Source of the DNA: Rhizobium sp. TH135
Lineage (GTDB): Bacteria; Pseudomonadota; Alphaproteobacteria; Rhizobiales; Rhizobiaceae
Length of the DNA: 64,000 nucleotides
Direction of reading: 5' to 3'
Assembly (NCBI RefSeq): GCF_002855515.1
Contig: NZ_PKRP01000009.1
Span: forward strand, 97,868-161,867
Shown here: one piece after another, positions 7,547 to 15,544 of the stretch
Numbering within the stretch: the stretch's first letter is position 1
Layout of the letters: the number at the start of each line of letters is the position of its first letter
The notes under the pieces: generated by a model
Seen by the model: only the letters and a program-made list of their open reading frames with translations
Databases searched by the model: none
Told to the model about the DNA's origin: nothing
Made by a program: the position numbers and the translations under genes

Positions 7547-8449
7547 TTAAGCGTTGGAGAGCCGGAAACCCGTTGCGCCGCCTGCTGTTCCAACGGCGAC
7601 GCTTCCGGCACGGATGCCGATTGCAAGGCAGGTTTCCAGAGGGCTGGAGCGCAGCCACCCGTCCACGAAGCCGGCATTGAAGGCGTCGCCGGCGCCAGTG
7701 GTGTCGACGACCGGCACGGGCTCGGCCGGCGCGTGAACGATACAGCCGCCGGATGTCGCCCAGGCCCCGTTGGCGCCGTCCTTCAGCGCGACGCAGGGAA
7801 AGGCATGCATCAGGGAGCGGATGGCTGTTTCCGCATCGGCGCTGCCGGTGATCGCCTGCGCTTCCTCCTGGTTCGGCAAAAACAGGTCCACACCGGCGCA
7901 GGCCTTCAGCAGGCCGGGATCGTAGATCAAGTTCGCATCCCAGCTGGGATCGAGCGAGACCGTGAGACCGTTTGCCTTGGCCCTAGCCACGAGGTCAGGT
8001 ATCTCGTGCAGTGTTGCATATTCGGCGATATGCAGGTGTCCTGCCTCAGCCCAATCGAAGGCGTCGGCAAGCGTTGCGGGCAGGGCGGGGCCTGCGCGTC
8101 GGGTCAGGAAGGCCCGGTCGTGGGCGACGACCGTTGCGACAGTGACCTGCGGACCCGCATCGGGCGCATGCTCGATGAAGCGAAGATCGACGCCGCTTTC
8201 GCGCATCTGATGGCCGACATGGAGGGACAGCGGATCCGTTCCCAGGCGTGCAACGAGGGCGACGTGGCGTCCGGCATGGTGGAAATGCGCGGCCGAAATG
8301 AACGCGCCGCCGCCAGCGGCAATGTCCATGCTGTTGGCGAAGAGTTCACGTCCAAGCACCGGCATTTCGTCCAGTCCGGTGAAAATGAGATCGCAGTAGA
8401 TCCGCCCGATGGTCAGGACGGCGGCTCTTTCTCCGGCATATGTCCTCAT
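7547..8449 (-). CDS. PfkB-family carbohydrate kinase
   Basis: This is a 300-aa ribokinase-fold sugar kinase. The N-terminal substrate lid contains GRIYCDLIF and the AGGGAF glycine cluster (about 45-50). The C-terminal PfkB signature DTTGAGDAFNAGF lies at 249-261, with the catalytic base Asp255. The reaction would be ATP-dependent phosphorylation of a sugar or nucleoside-like hydroxyl. It is the last gene of a leftward operon and its start overlaps the ATPase stop (8446) by 4 bp. It should act on the sugar part of whatever the importer brings in, after the lyase and deacetylase encoded at the same locus have acted. The exact substrate is not readable from sequence. Confidence 0.88.
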   Translation of the reverse strand: MRTYAGERAAVLTIGRIYCDLIFTGLDEMPVLGRELFANSMDIAAGGGAFISAAHFHHAGRHVALVARLGTDPLSLHVGHQMRESGVDLRFIEHAPDAGPQVTVATVVAHDRAFLTRRAGPALPATLADAFDWAEAGHLHIAEYATLHEIPDLVARAKANGLTVSLDPSWDANLIYDPGLLKACAGVDLFLPNQEEAQAITGSADAETAIRSLMHAFPCVALKDGANGAWATSGGCIVHAPAEPVPVVDTTGAGDAFNAGFVDGWLRSSPLETCLAIGIRAGSVAVGTAGGATGFRLSNA

Positions 8450-9483
8450 GACCGACCCAGGAACCTCTCTGTCGCGGTATCGAACAGGTAGAGGCTGCCG
8501 TTGGCGGCGGTGCAGGTCAATGTGCTGTTTACTGCCGGCACGAACTTGTCGCGGGCCGTGGCAATTACCGGCGTGCCCGCGACATCCAGGTGGACCAGCG
8601 TCTCGGGACCTAGCGGCTCCACGGCAATGACGGTACCAACGACCTTCATGCCGTTTCCCACCTGGCCCGATTTCGCCACCAGATCATGCGGCCGGATGCC
8701 CACGAGGATGTCTCCGGTCTCCGCCAGTTCAACGGCATTGCCCTGCCGGCGACCGGCAATCAGGTTCATCGACGGACTGCCGATGAAGCGGGCGGTGAAG
8801 ACATCCACGGGGCTCTCGTAGAGCTCAGAGGGTGTGCCGACCTGCAGGATCTTGCCATCACGCATCACCACGATCCGATCGGCCATGGTCATCGCCTCGA
8901 TCTGGTCATGGGTGACGTAGACTGTCGTGGTCTTCAGGCGCTGGTGCAGCCGCTTGATCTCGATGCGCATCTGCGCGCGCAGCTGGGCGTCGAGGTTGGA
9001 CAGCGGCTCATCGAACAGGAAAGCGGAGGGATCGCGCACCATGGCGCGCCCGATGGCGACGCGCTGGCGCTGGCCGCCGGAGAGGGCCGCCGGCCGGCGG
9101 TCGAGGAAAGTTTCCAGACCAAGGATGCGGGCTGCTTCCTCGATCCGCTTGTCCTTCTCCGCCCTGACGAGCTTTGATGTGTAGAGGCCGAACCCAATGT
9201 TTTGCCGCACCGTCAGATGGGGGTAGATCGCGTAGTTTTGGAACACCATTGCGATGTTGCGCTGCTTCGGTTCGCGCTCGTTGACGACCTCGCTGCCAAT
9301 CCTGAGAGTGCCGCCCGAGATATCCTCGAGACCCGCAATCATCCGCAGCGTCGTCGACTTGCCGCATCCGGACGGGCCGACGAAGACGACGAATTCGCCG
9401 TCGGCAATCGACAGGTCGATGCCGCGCACCGCCTCGACCTTGCCATAGCGCTTAACCAGTTTCTCAAGTTTGATCGTCGCCAT
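8446..9483 (-). CDS. CUT1 sugar ABC transporter ATP-binding protein (UgpC/MsmK type)
   Basis: The protein has one nucleotide-binding domain plus a C-terminal TOBE/OB regulatory region, 345 aa. Walker A is GPSGCGKST at about 36-44, the signature LSGGQRQR at about 134-141, and Walker B FLFDEP at about 155-160, followed by the D-loop SNLDAQLR and the switch His in VYVTHDQIEA. It energises the two permeases at 11002-12776. The ATG at 9483 shares one base with the TGA of the lyase gene (TGATG); a TTG at 9486 is the alternative. The importer is complete at this locus. Confidence 0.93.
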   Translation of the reverse strand: MATIKLEKLVKRYGKVEAVRGIDLSIADGEFVVFVGPSGCGKSTTLRMIAGLEDISGGTLRIGSEVVNEREPKQRNIAMVFQNYAIYPHLTVRQNIGFGLYTSKLVRAEKDKRIEEAARILGLETFLDRRPAALSGGQRQRVAIGRAMVRDPSAFLFDEPLSNLDAQLRAQMRIEIKRLHQRLKTTTVYVTHDQIEAMTMADRIVVMRDGKILQVGTPSELYESPVDVFTARFIGSPSMNLIAGRRQGNAVELAETGDILVGIRPHDLVAKSGQVGNGMKVVGTVIAVEPLGPETLVHLDVAGTPVIATARDKFVPAVNSTLTCTAANGSLYLFDTATERFLGRS

Positions 9484-10997
9484 CAACGAGCTCCCGTCAG
9501 CGCGGTGAATTTCTGCTCAAGTTCGGTCGCAGCCGCTGCCTGTCTTGCTGCCGCCTGTTCAGCCTCCGCCTCAAAGGCGGCCAGTCGCTCGCGGTACACG
9601 GCAAGGGCTGCCTGCATCGGCGCCAGTGCCGGCCCGCCGAAACGGTCGCGCACGGCGACGAAATGTTCAGGCGAGACGATGTCCCGGAACTTTTGCTCAT
9701 CGACAGACGGCGCCCGCCCGACCGAATGCTGGAAGGCATCTTGGAATGGCTCGTAGCCGTCATTGGGGAGATCGCCCTTGGCGGCAACCACGCTTTTGGC
9801 CGTGGTCGCTGCGATCTCGTGGGCCTCGCGGAAAGACAGGCCTTCGATGCGCACCAGCGAATCCGCCAGTTCCGTAATGGTGATGCAGGAGCGGCGGATG
9901 TTCTGGTCGACCCGTTCGGGATCGATGCTGATCTGGCCGATCAGGGCGGCCAGCAGGTCCAGAACCCGTGAGGCGGAAACGAAGGCCTCATAGCCCATAC
10001 CCTGGGTTTCGCCCTCGCTGTCGTTCATGTCGGTAAACGGCGTGTTGTGCATCACGTCGATGACAGTACGGGCGCGCCCGAATGTCTGGCTGGCGAGATG
10101 CCGCAAATGCTCGATCGGCACGGGGTTGCGCTTTTGCGGCATGATCGAGGAGATCTGGACCAGCGCATTGGGCACATAGATCTGCCCCACCTCGAAGCTC
10201 GTCCAGAACTGGAAGTCCTGGATCAGTCTACCGAGATGCAGGAACATCAGCTCGATGGCGGAGTAGGTCGATGTCGTATAGTCCACCGCCGCGATGCAGG
10301 AATAGGAATTGCGCTGCGCCGCCGAAAAGCCCAGCAGTTCGGCCACGCGGGCCCGGTCTATCGGGAAGCCCGAAGTGGTGATCGCCGCCGCCCCCATCGA
10401 GGACAGATCGACGATCCGGCGCGCTTCGGCAAAGCGTTCGATGTCCCGGATCAGGACTTCAATCGCGGCAGAAAGATAGTGGCCGAAGGTCGAGGGCTGG
10501 GCCGGCTGCCCGTGGGTGTAGGCAACGATGAGGGTAGCCTGCTGGCGATCGGCAGCGTCGATCATGACGGCCAGAAGCGCCCGTGCCTTGACCATCAGCG
10601 CATCGATGCGCTCCTTCAGGCCCAGCTTGAACAGGGTGTGGTCGATGTCGTTGCGGGAGCGGGCCGTGTGCAGGCGGCCGGCGATGTCGACGCCGATGCG
10701 CGCCTTCAATTCCCTCTCAATCAGGAAGAAGAAGTCTTCTACCTCGCCGGTATAGACGAGGGTCGACGGATCGATCTCGGCATCGATTGCCTCCAGCGCG
10801 CCGGCAATCCGTCCAGCGGTGTCGCGGTCCAGAATGCCTGTTTCGACGAGCATGACCAGATGCGCGCGGTCGATGCGGCGGAACGCCTCGACATGGTGCC
10901 CCTTGGCACCGTCGAACAGCGGGCGCAGCACGGTTTCCTTGTAGACCGGATCGGGAAAGTGGCTGGTATCGGAAAGTCGCGGGTTCATGTCCGCCAT
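9483..10997 (-). CDS. argininosuccinate-lyase superfamily C-N lyase (EDDS-lyase-like)
   Basis: This 504-aa member of the fumarase/aspartase superfamily is closest in pattern to argininosuccinate lyase. It has HTARSRNDID (about 119-128, the carboxylate-binding SRN), YTHGQPAQPSTFGHYL (about 169-184) and SSIMPQKRNPVPIEHLRH (about 290-307), the mobile loop with the catalytic Ser. Enzymes of this family split a C-N bond to release fumarate. Placement between sugar permease and ATPase genes, away from arginine genes, argues against arginine synthesis. The length and setting recall EDDS lyase of Chelativorans, an aminocarboxylic-acid lyase. I infer cleavage of an N-(dicarboxyethyl) amine. It starts 4 bp after the permease stop behind AAGGATAAG. 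Confidence 0.8.
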   Translation of the reverse strand: MADMNPRLSDTSHFPDPVYKETVLRPLFDGAKGHHVEAFRRIDRAHLVMLVETGILDRDTAGRIAGALEAIDAEIDPSTLVYTGEVEDFFFLIERELKARIGVDIAGRLHTARSRNDIDHTLFKLGLKERIDALMVKARALLAVMIDAADRQQATLIVAYTHGQPAQPSTFGHYLSAAIEVLIRDIERFAEARRIVDLSSMGAAAITTSGFPIDRARVAELLGFSAAQRNSYSCIAAVDYTTSTYSAIELMFLHLGRLIQDFQFWTSFEVGQIYVPNALVQISSIMPQKRNPVPIEHLRHLASQTFGRARTVIDVMHNTPFTDMNDSEGETQGMGYEAFVSASRVLDLLAALIGQISIDPERVDQNIRRSCITITELADSLVRIEGLSFREAHEIAATTAKSVVAAKGDLPNDGYEPFQDAFQHSVGRAPSVDEQKFRDIVSPEHFVAVRDRFGGPALAPMQAALAVYRERLAAFEAEAEQAAARQAAAATELEQKFTALTGAR

Positions 10998-11001
10998 GGT
11001 C

Positions 11002-11844
11002 TTATCCTTTCAGGCCGGCAAGCATGACACCGCGAACGATGTAGCGTTGCAGGACGAGGAACACGAGAAGCGTCGGCAGGGTGGCGATGGCGGCCCCCGT
11101 CATGATCATTTCCCACTGGATCGATTGCTCCACCGCGAAGCTCGAAAGCCCGACCGGCAGGGTGTAGAGTTCCTTGCTGGTGGTGACGATGAGGGGCCAG
11201 AAGAAGGCCGTCCAGTTGCCGAGGAAGGTGAAGATGGCCAGCGCCGACAGGGCCGGGGTGACCAGCGGCATCGCCACTTTCCACCAGATCTGGAATTCGT
11301 TGAGCCCGTCGACCCGTGCCGCCTCGATGAAATCGTTGGGTACCGTTTCGAAGAACTGCTTCATCAGGAACGTGCCGAAGGCGGTCATCATGCCCGGAAA
11401 CATGATGCCCCAATAGCTGTCCAGCCAGCCGAGCTGGCTCGACATCAGGTACCACGGGATGACAAGCATTTCCGTCGGAATCATCAGCGTCGAGAGGATG
11501 GCGATGAAGATGAACTGCCGTCCGCGAAACTGGAATTTGGCAAGCGTGTAGCCGACAAGGCTGTCGAAGAAGCAGTTCGACACCGTCACGGCCAGCGCGA
11601 CGAGCGTCGAATTGAGAAACCAGCGCATGAAGCGCCCGTCCGCAAGGACCGCGATGTAGTTGGCAAGCGTCGGAGCGGCGGGGATCAGCCTGAGGTCGTA
11701 GACCTGGTCCGCGGTCTTCAGCGAAGTGGAGAACATGAAAGCGAGCGGCGAGATCATGATCACGCCGCCAATGAACAGCAGCGTCCAGGCGACGATGCGG
11801 CCGGGGCGAATGCCGGCGCGGTGAAGAACGGGCGCTTCGCTCAT
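11002..11844 (-). CDS. CUT1 ABC transporter permease (MalG type)
   Basis: This is a 280-aa inner-membrane protein with six predicted spans (first at about 18-40, last ending near the C-terminal RYIVRGVMLAGLKG). The cytoplasmic EAA loop EAARVDGLNEFQIWWKVAMP, which contacts the ATPase, lies at about 190-209. The C-terminal GLKG ending is typical of MalG-type permeases. Its ATG overlaps the stop of the partner permease by 4 bp. With 11841-12776 it forms the channel of the importer fed by the binding protein at 12791. Confidence 0.92.
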   Translation of the reverse strand: MSEAPVLHRAGIRPGRIVAWTLLFIGGVIMISPLAFMFSTSLKTADQVYDLRLIPAAPTLANYIAVLADGRFMRWFLNSTLVALAVTVSNCFFDSLVGYTLAKFQFRGRQFIFIAILSTLMIPTEMLVIPWYLMSSQLGWLDSYWGIMFPGMMTAFGTFLMKQFFETVPNDFIEAARVDGLNEFQIWWKVAMPLVTPALSALAIFTFLGNWTAFFWPLIVTTSKELYTLPVGLSSFAVEQSIQWEMIMTGAAIATLPTLLVFLVLQRYIVRGVMLAGLKG

Positions 11845-12776
11845 TTCTTTTCCCTCAGGATGAAGAGTTGCAGCAGCGACACGATCATCAGGATGACGAA
11901 CAGCACCACCGTCTGCGCGGCTGCATAGCCCATGGCATAGGAATTGAACGCCGTCTGGTAGATCATCAGCACCAGCGGCTTGGTCGATCCGAGCGGTCCG
12001 CCGGGATCATTGGTTGTCATGTTGTAGACCTGGTCGAAGATGCGCAGGAACCCGATCGACGAGAACACAACCAGGAAAACCGTGGTCGGCTTGAGCAGCG
12101 GCAGCGTGATCTTGCGAAGGATTGCCCACTCGCCCAGACCATCGATGCGGGCCGCTTCGTAGAAGGTCGTCGGGATCGCGCGCAGGCCGGCCATGAAGAT
12201 GATGATCTGGAAGCCGAGGCCCGCCCAGATCGCGGTCACCATGATCGACAACAGCGCCTGGTCCGTCGAGCGGATGAAGGGTTGCTGGGGAATGCCGATC
12301 ATGCCGAAGATGTCGTTGATCACGCCGATCGGAGGCGGCTGATAGAACCACCGCCAGACCCAGGCCATGGCGGCGGCTGTGGTGAGGAAGGGCAGGAAAT
12401 ACAGCGCCCGGATGAAGTTGTGCATGAAGCGGACGCGGTCTAGGAAATAGGCGATGACAAAGGCCAGCAGCAGGCTGATTGGCGTGCCGATGATCAGGTA
12501 GGTGAAGGTGTTCTTGAACACCTTCCAGAATTGCGGGTCCTTGAACAGCTTGATGTAGTTGGCAAACCCCACGAGCTTGGCCGGCCGCAGCAGGTCCCAG
12601 TTGGTGAAGGACAGATAGAAGGCCTGTAAGGTCGGATAGAAACGGATCACCGCGTAGAAAAGGATGGGCAGGGCCAGAAAGCCCCAGACCCAGAGCAGCC
12701 GTTTCGTCTGCATGGAGAGGCGGTCACCGCCGCCGGGGCGACCAGCGGTCGCCCCTTGCTGTTCAATCACCGCCAT
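11841..12776 (-). CDS. CUT1 ABC transporter permease (MalF type)
   Basis: This is a 311-aa inner-membrane permease. A basic cytoplasmic N-terminus of about 28 residues is followed by six spans. The periplasmic region NWDLLRPAKLVGFANYIKLF is the usual MalF/UgpA-type signature, and the EAA loop is EAARIDGLGEWAILRKITLP. Fourteen bases separate it from the binding-protein gene upstream. It pairs with the MalG-type permease. Confidence 0.92.
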   Translation of the reverse strand: MAVIEQQGATAGRPGGGDRLSMQTKRLLWVWGFLALPILFYAVIRFYPTLQAFYLSFTNWDLLRPAKLVGFANYIKLFKDPQFWKVFKNTFTYLIIGTPISLLLAFVIAYFLDRVRFMHNFIRALYFLPFLTTAAAMAWVWRWFYQPPPIGVINDIFGMIGIPQQPFIRSTDQALLSIMVTAIWAGLGFQIIIFMAGLRAIPTTFYEAARIDGLGEWAILRKITLPLLKPTTVFLVVFSSIGFLRIFDQVYNMTTNDPGGPLGSTKPLVLMIYQTAFNSYAMGYAAAQTVVLFVILMIVSLLQLFILREKK

Positions 12777-12790
12777 GATCGGCTCCGATG

Positions 12791-14044
12791 TCAGGGCTTG
12801 GCCGCGTCGATGATTTCCTGCTCAGCCGCTGCCGCCTGTTTCAGGGATTCGGCGACCGGCTGGTTTTCCAGGAGAACCCGGTTGACCATGTCGATGGCGT
12901 TCTGGCGCTGTGCGGCTTCATCCACGAACTTGGTGGTATGGGAGTATTCCAGCCCCTTCAGGAACGGTCCGAAGATCGGATCCTTGAGGTTGGCGTCGGT
13001 AAGCGCTGCGGTGCGGCGTGCAGGCAGTTCACCCACCGTCTTGAGCCAGATATCCATGGCTTCAGGGGAGGTGATATAGGCCAGGAACTTCTTCGAGGCT
13101 TCCAGCTCTTCACCTGTGGTCTTGGCATTGATGCCATTTGCAAAGTAGCTGGCATAGTTGGAGCGGACGCCGTCTGCATTGGCGGGCAGTTCGGTGACGC
13201 CCCATTCGAAGTCCTTGATGGTGAGGAAAGAGCCGAGGCGGAAGGTGCCGTCGATCGTCATGCCGGCCTTGCCGCCGCGGAAAGCTGCCTGGCCCTCGTC
13301 CATGAAGCCGGCCTGGCCGATCTTCTTTTCAAGCTGCAGGCTGGTGTAGAAGGTCAGCGCCTTCAGGCCTGCCTCGCTGTCATAGGCAACCTTGGTGTCG
13401 CCATCGGTATAAGGCTCGCCGCCGAATTGGCGGATCAGGACTTCACGCCACCACTGGTGGTCCTGCCCGCCCATGTCGAGCGTCGAGCCGGCCACGGTGA
13501 GGTTGCCCGAGGCATCGCGCTGGGCAATCTTTTCAGCAGCAGCTACGTATTCGTCAAGCGTCTTGGGCGGGTTGTTCGGGTCGAGGCCTGCTTCGGTGAA
13601 CAGCTTCTTGTTGTAGAAGAGCGCGAGCGAACGGACCGCTGTCGGCAGGCCGTAATAGTCCTCGCCACGCTTCATCGCCGTTACGATCGGGAAAAATTCA
13701 CTCTCGATCTTGTCATGCGGGAAGGCATCGGTCGGAAGCGGCTGCAGGATGCCGCCGGCGGCAAACTTGTCGAGCCAGCCGTAGAACAGCTGCATCACGT
13801 CAGGGCCATTGCCCGACATGTTGGCTGCGATCACGCGGGTCTGGTAATCGGCATAGGGAAAGGTCACCTGTTTCACGGTGATGTCGGGATTGGCCTTCTG
13901 AAACTCGGCGATCAGCTGGTCCATCGCCTTGACGCGCGTATCGAAGACATACTGCCAGTATTCGATTTCCACCGCCTGAGCGGCATTGAATGCCAATGTG
14001 CTGAATCCGGCGACGAGACCGGCGAACAAAGTTGCCTTGCGCAT
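12791..14044 (-). CDS. extracellular sugar-binding protein of CUT1 ABC importer
   Basis: The start is the ATG at 14044, behind CTGGAGG, and not the longer open frame reaching 14182. It gives 417 aa with a signal peptide MRKATLFAGLVAGFSTLAFN ending at AAQA, followed by the mature start VEIEYWQYVFDTRVKAMDQL. The family pattern (FQKANPDITVKQVTFPYADYQ, GLPTAVRSLALFYNKKLF, GGKAGMTIDGTFRLGSF) is that of periplasmic solute-binding family 1 proteins for oligosaccharides and sugar derivatives. It heads the leftward operon and should define what the lyase/kinase pathway consumes. Ligand unknown. Confidence 0.92.
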   Translation of the reverse strand: MRKATLFAGLVAGFSTLAFNAAQAVEIEYWQYVFDTRVKAMDQLIAEFQKANPDITVKQVTFPYADYQTRVIAANMSGNGPDVMQLFYGWLDKFAAGGILQPLPTDAFPHDKIESEFFPIVTAMKRGEDYYGLPTAVRSLALFYNKKLFTEAGLDPNNPPKTLDEYVAAAEKIAQRDASGNLTVAGSTLDMGGQDHQWWREVLIRQFGGEPYTDGDTKVAYDSEAGLKALTFYTSLQLEKKIGQAGFMDEGQAAFRGGKAGMTIDGTFRLGSFLTIKDFEWGVTELPANADGVRSNYASYFANGINAKTTGEELEASKKFLAYITSPEAMDIWLKTVGELPARRTAALTDANLKDPIFGPFLKGLEYSHTTKFVDEAAQRQNAIDMVNRVLLENQPVAESLKQAAAAEQEIIDAAKP

Positions 14045-14217
14045 GTGAGCCTCCAGTTTCCCCGCCGGCTTTTCCGGTCTTGGGGGTTGTTCCCTGCGTC
14101 CATCACCGTTGGCGTGACAGCACGCTCCAACATCCGGGGATTGTGCATTCCCGGCGGACCGACGGCCTTTCCTGACCGTCATTCGATGACTACGGTCTCC
14201 CGAGATTGGTCGGATGT

Positions 14218-14244
14218 CAATAAGATAATTTACTTGAATTATTG
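14218..14244. promoter_or_regulatory. AT-rich overlapping dyads in divergent promoter region, candidate ROK operator
   Basis: CAATAA (14218-14223) mirrors TTATTG (14239-14244), and ATAATT (14225-14230) mirrors AATTAT (14237-14242). The stretch is the only strongly AT-rich part of the 252-bp gap between the binding-protein gene (leftward) and the ROK regulator (rightward). ROK repressors such as NagC and XylR bind AT-rich palindromes, so this is the likely shared operator. Confidence 0.45.
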
Positions 14245-14296
14245 TATTGCGAGCGCCGGCTTTTGGACGCTATGAATTTCGAGTGAGGAAAGCGAC

Positions 14297-15526
14297 ATGA
14301 CCCTACACCCGATCGGGAATCACCCTGTTGCCATCGGCAAGAACCCGGAGCGCAGCCGCGACCATAATCGCCGGGTGGTGCTGGATATCGTGCGCCAGCA
14401 CGAAACCCTGGGGCGTGCTCACATCGCGAAGCTGACGCAACTGACGCAGCAGGCGGTCGCAAACATCGTCGATGAACTGGTGGGCGAAGGCCTGCTGATG
14501 GAAATGGGGCGGCTTCGGACAGGCCGGGGTCAGCCGCCGATCCAGTTTGCTGTGAACCCCGAGGGTGGCGTGACGATCGGCGTCGAAATCGCTGCCGACC
14601 ACATCGTCACCGTGGCGCTGGATCTGTCTGGCCGGCTGAAGGCGCAGCGCATCCTCTCGCTGCGGGACCGGGAGCCGGACAATATCCTGTCGACATTCGC
14701 GTCCGAGTTTAACGCGATGCGGGAGATTGCAGGCTCCAGGCATTTTGGCACCGGTGTGGTCATGCCGGGGCCTTTCGAGATCGAGGGTATGAGTTCGGTT
14801 GGCCCGACCACTCTGCCGGGCTGGGCCGGGCGCGATGCCGCCCAGGCCCTGAGCGAAGCCTGCGGACATCAGGTCATCGTCGAGAACGACGCAACGGCTG
14901 CAGCCGTGGGTGAGCGGCTGTTCGGGGCGGGCCTCGCCATTTCTAATTTCTGCATGGTCTATTTCGGCGTGGGTCTCGGGCTTGGCATCATCCAGGATGG
15001 CGCGCCCTATCGGGGAGCCTTCGGAAATGCCGGCGAGATCGGCCATGTCACCGTCATGCCCAGGGGCAAGCAATGCCCCTCTTGCGGACAGCGCGGTTGC
15101 CTGGAAGGCTATGTGTCCACATATGCGCTGAAGGAAAAGCTAGGCTCCGCCGGGATTGTTGCCCCGTCCTTCGACGACCTCGAGCGGCTTCATGCCGAGC
15201 GCCATCCGGTCATCGTCGACTGGGTGGAAGAGGCCGCCATGTACCTGGGGCCCATGGTGGCGATGCTGGAAAACATCCTCGACCCGCAGACACTCATCTT
15301 CGGCGGCACGCTGCCCGATTCGATCATCGATGACGTCATCGCCCACATGGCGCCGCTGCCAGTCTCGGTCGCGAGCCGCCGCGAGCGCGATCTGGCGCGC
15401 GTGATCCGCGGCCAGACCGGCCAGTTGACGGCGGCGCTGGGTGCCGCCGCCCTTCCCTTATTCGACATGGTGACGCCGAAGCTGGAGATATCGCTCCGTG
15501 CTTCCGGCGGTTCCATCGCGCCATGA
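14297..15526 (+). CDS. ROK-family transcriptional regulator (NagC/XylR type)
   Basis: The 409-aa protein has an N-terminal winged helix (about 22-75, including GRAHIAKLTQLTQQAVANIV) followed by a ROK sugar-kinase-like domain. The second domain contains GVEIAADHIVTVALDL, the ENDATAAAVGE motif and the zinc-site stretch GEIGHVTVMPRGKQCPSC, then GQRGCLEGY (a C-x2-C-x4-C arrangement). It is divergent from the importer operon and the first gene of the PIG-L/EamA operon. It most likely represses both until a sugar or sugar phosphate binds. The start is supported by GAGGAAAG seven bases upstream. Confidence 0.92.
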   Translation: MTLHPIGNHPVAIGKNPERSRDHNRRVVLDIVRQHETLGRAHIAKLTQLTQQAVANIVDELVGEGLLMEMGRLRTGRGQPPIQFAVNPEGGVTIGVEIAADHIVTVALDLSGRLKAQRILSLRDREPDNILSTFASEFNAMREIAGSRHFGTGVVMPGPFEIEGMSSVGPTTLPGWAGRDAAQALSEACGHQVIVENDATAAAVGERLFGAGLAISNFCMVYFGVGLGLGIIQDGAPYRGAFGNAGEIGHVTVMPRGKQCPSCGQRGCLEGYVSTYALKEKLGSAGIVAPSFDDLERLHAERHPVIVDWVEEAAMYLGPMVAMLENILDPQTLIFGGTLPDSIIDDVIAHMAPLPVSVASRRERDLARVIRGQTGQLTAALGAAALPLFDMVTPKLEISLRASGGSIAP

Positions 15527-15544
15527 CAACCTGAGGAGACCCGC

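Noticed and set aside
12045..14182. longer start for the binding protein at 14182
   Set aside because: The extra 46 residues are not conserved-looking and would bury the signal peptide. The ATG at 14044 has a strong ribosome site.
12788..14275. 495-codon rightward frame opposite the sugar-binding protein gene
   Set aside because: The opposite strand encodes a complete binding protein with signal peptide and ribosome site. The antisense frame shows no recognisable domain.
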